NCBI GenBank assembly: GCA_002480345.1
Contig: DLBY01000117.1
Location: 33,277 to 40,056, forward strand
DNA: 6,780 bases
Reading direction: 5' to 3'
From: Phycisphaerales bacterium UBA7812
GTDB taxonomy: Bacteria; Planctomycetota; Phycisphaerae; Phycisphaerales; UBA1924
Part shown: in pieces, positions 6,473 through 6,780 of the stretch
How positions within the stretch are numbered: position 1 is the stretch's first letter
Layout: every line of letters starts with the position of its first letter
The notes under the pieces: model-generated
Seen by the model: only the letters and a program-made list of their open reading frames with translations
Database searches by the model: none
What the model was told of the DNA's origin: nothing
Position numbers and translations under genes: made by a program

Positions 6473-6522
6473 TGGGGTTGGGGGTGGGGGCCTCGGAAGT
6501 GTCGAGCGGGGGAGAAGGGGTG

Positions 6523-6558
6523 AAGAAAACAGGCCGGCCCCGCGGAGGGGCCGGCCTG
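6523..6558 (-). terminator. Intrinsic terminator of the gene at the right edge
   Basis: On the minus strand, a perfect 12-bp stem (CAGGCCGGCCCC at 6558-6547 paired with GGGGCCGGCCTG at 6541-6530) has a 5-base loop and is followed at once by TTTTCTT. This is a standard Rho-independent layout. It sits about 125 bases after the stop of the partial gene at 6683 and about 110 bases upstream of the glycosyltransferase, so it probably separates the two transcription units. Beyond the G-runs and tandem units listed separately, I see nothing else in the 271-bp gap 6412-6682. Confidence 0.85.
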
Positions 6559-6682
6559 CACGCGATGATCCGCAGGCCCGGAGAAGGGGAACGCGATCGG
6601 GCCGCGGAGGAGACGGGTGAAGGGAACGGGCACCCGTCGGGAAGGAGGATCCGGTCTTTGGTCGATGGGGTGTGTGCGGCGA

Positions 6683-6780
6683 TCAGTCCTGCGCGTCGTC
6701 GCCCTGGGTGTCGAGCAGCTTGCGGAGGTACTTGTTCTCGCGGCGGGTCGCCTCGAGATCGAAGACGAGGGACTTGACGG
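6683..6780 (-). CDS. C-terminal end of an unidentified gene, cut by the right window edge
   Basis: An open minus-strand frame enters from the right edge and ends at TGA (6685-6683), giving 31 visible residues. The segment contains FDLEATRRENKYLRKLLDTQ, is rich in charged residues and leucine, and reads as a helix that could form a coiled coil, followed by an acidic tail (GDDAQD). An intrinsic terminator about 125 bases downstream on the same strand supports a real gene end here. The family cannot be named from this fragment. Confidence 0.65.
   Translation of the reverse strand, partial: VKSLVFDLEATRRENKYLRKLLDTQGDDAQD

Noticed and set aside
6412..6633. 74-codon N-terminal extension of the glycosyltransferase
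   Set aside because: The translation is low-complexity Pro/Ser/His from the G-run and 8-bp repeat region and crosses the neighbour's terminator.
6451..6777. Plus-strand open frame of 108 codons
   Set aside because: It runs through tandem repeats, a terminator stem and the antisense of the partial gene, and has no motif.

Overview
This is a GC-rich bacterial chromosomal window carrying mostly housekeeping genes. The lineage looks like Planctomycetota, possibly the Phycisphaerae side. That is an inference from GC content, start codons with weak or absent Shine-Dalgarno sequences, a membrane protein with a CPRC/CPEC zinc ribbon, and palindromic intergenic repeats. No rRNA, tRNA, CRISPR, phage or insertion-sequence gene is visible.

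Layout, left to right. (1) Positions 1-1310, minus strand: the N-terminal 436 residues of DNA topoisomerase I (topA), running off the left edge just before the catalytic tyrosine. (2) Positions 1311-1515: a spacer with possible topA promoter elements. (3) Positions 1516-2502, minus: miaA, tRNA dimethylallyltransferase, with a GTG start. (4) Positions 2503-2555: a 53-bp divergent spacer. (5) Positions 2556-4082, plus: a RecQ-family helicase that ends where the zinc module of canonical RecQ would begin. (6) Positions 4083-4172: a convergent spacer almost filled by a pair of inverted REP-like palindromes. (7) Positions 4173-5411, minus: an unrecognised protein with a zinc ribbon, two membrane segments and a duplicated W-GG module. 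(8) Positions 5412-5544: a spacer with a GC-rich hairpin. (9) Positions 5545-6411, minus: a GT2-type glycosyltransferase with a galactosyltransferase-like C-terminal motif. (10) Positions 6412-6682: a non-coding, G-rich stretch with a quadruplex-type motif, four 8-bp tandem units and an intrinsic terminator for the next gene. (11) Positions 6683-6780, minus: the last 31 codons of an unidentified gene.

TopA and the RecQ-type helicase both act on DNA topology and recombination, and MiaA modifies tRNA. Nothing in the sequence shows that they form one functional unit. The two minus-strand genes at 4173-6411 could be co-transcribed, but a 133-bp gap with a strong hairpin separates them. I found no convincing new multi-gene system. 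The most unusual items are the RecQ lacking its zinc module, the duplicated W-GG membrane protein, the REP-like inverted pair and the G-rich leader of the glycosyltransferase.
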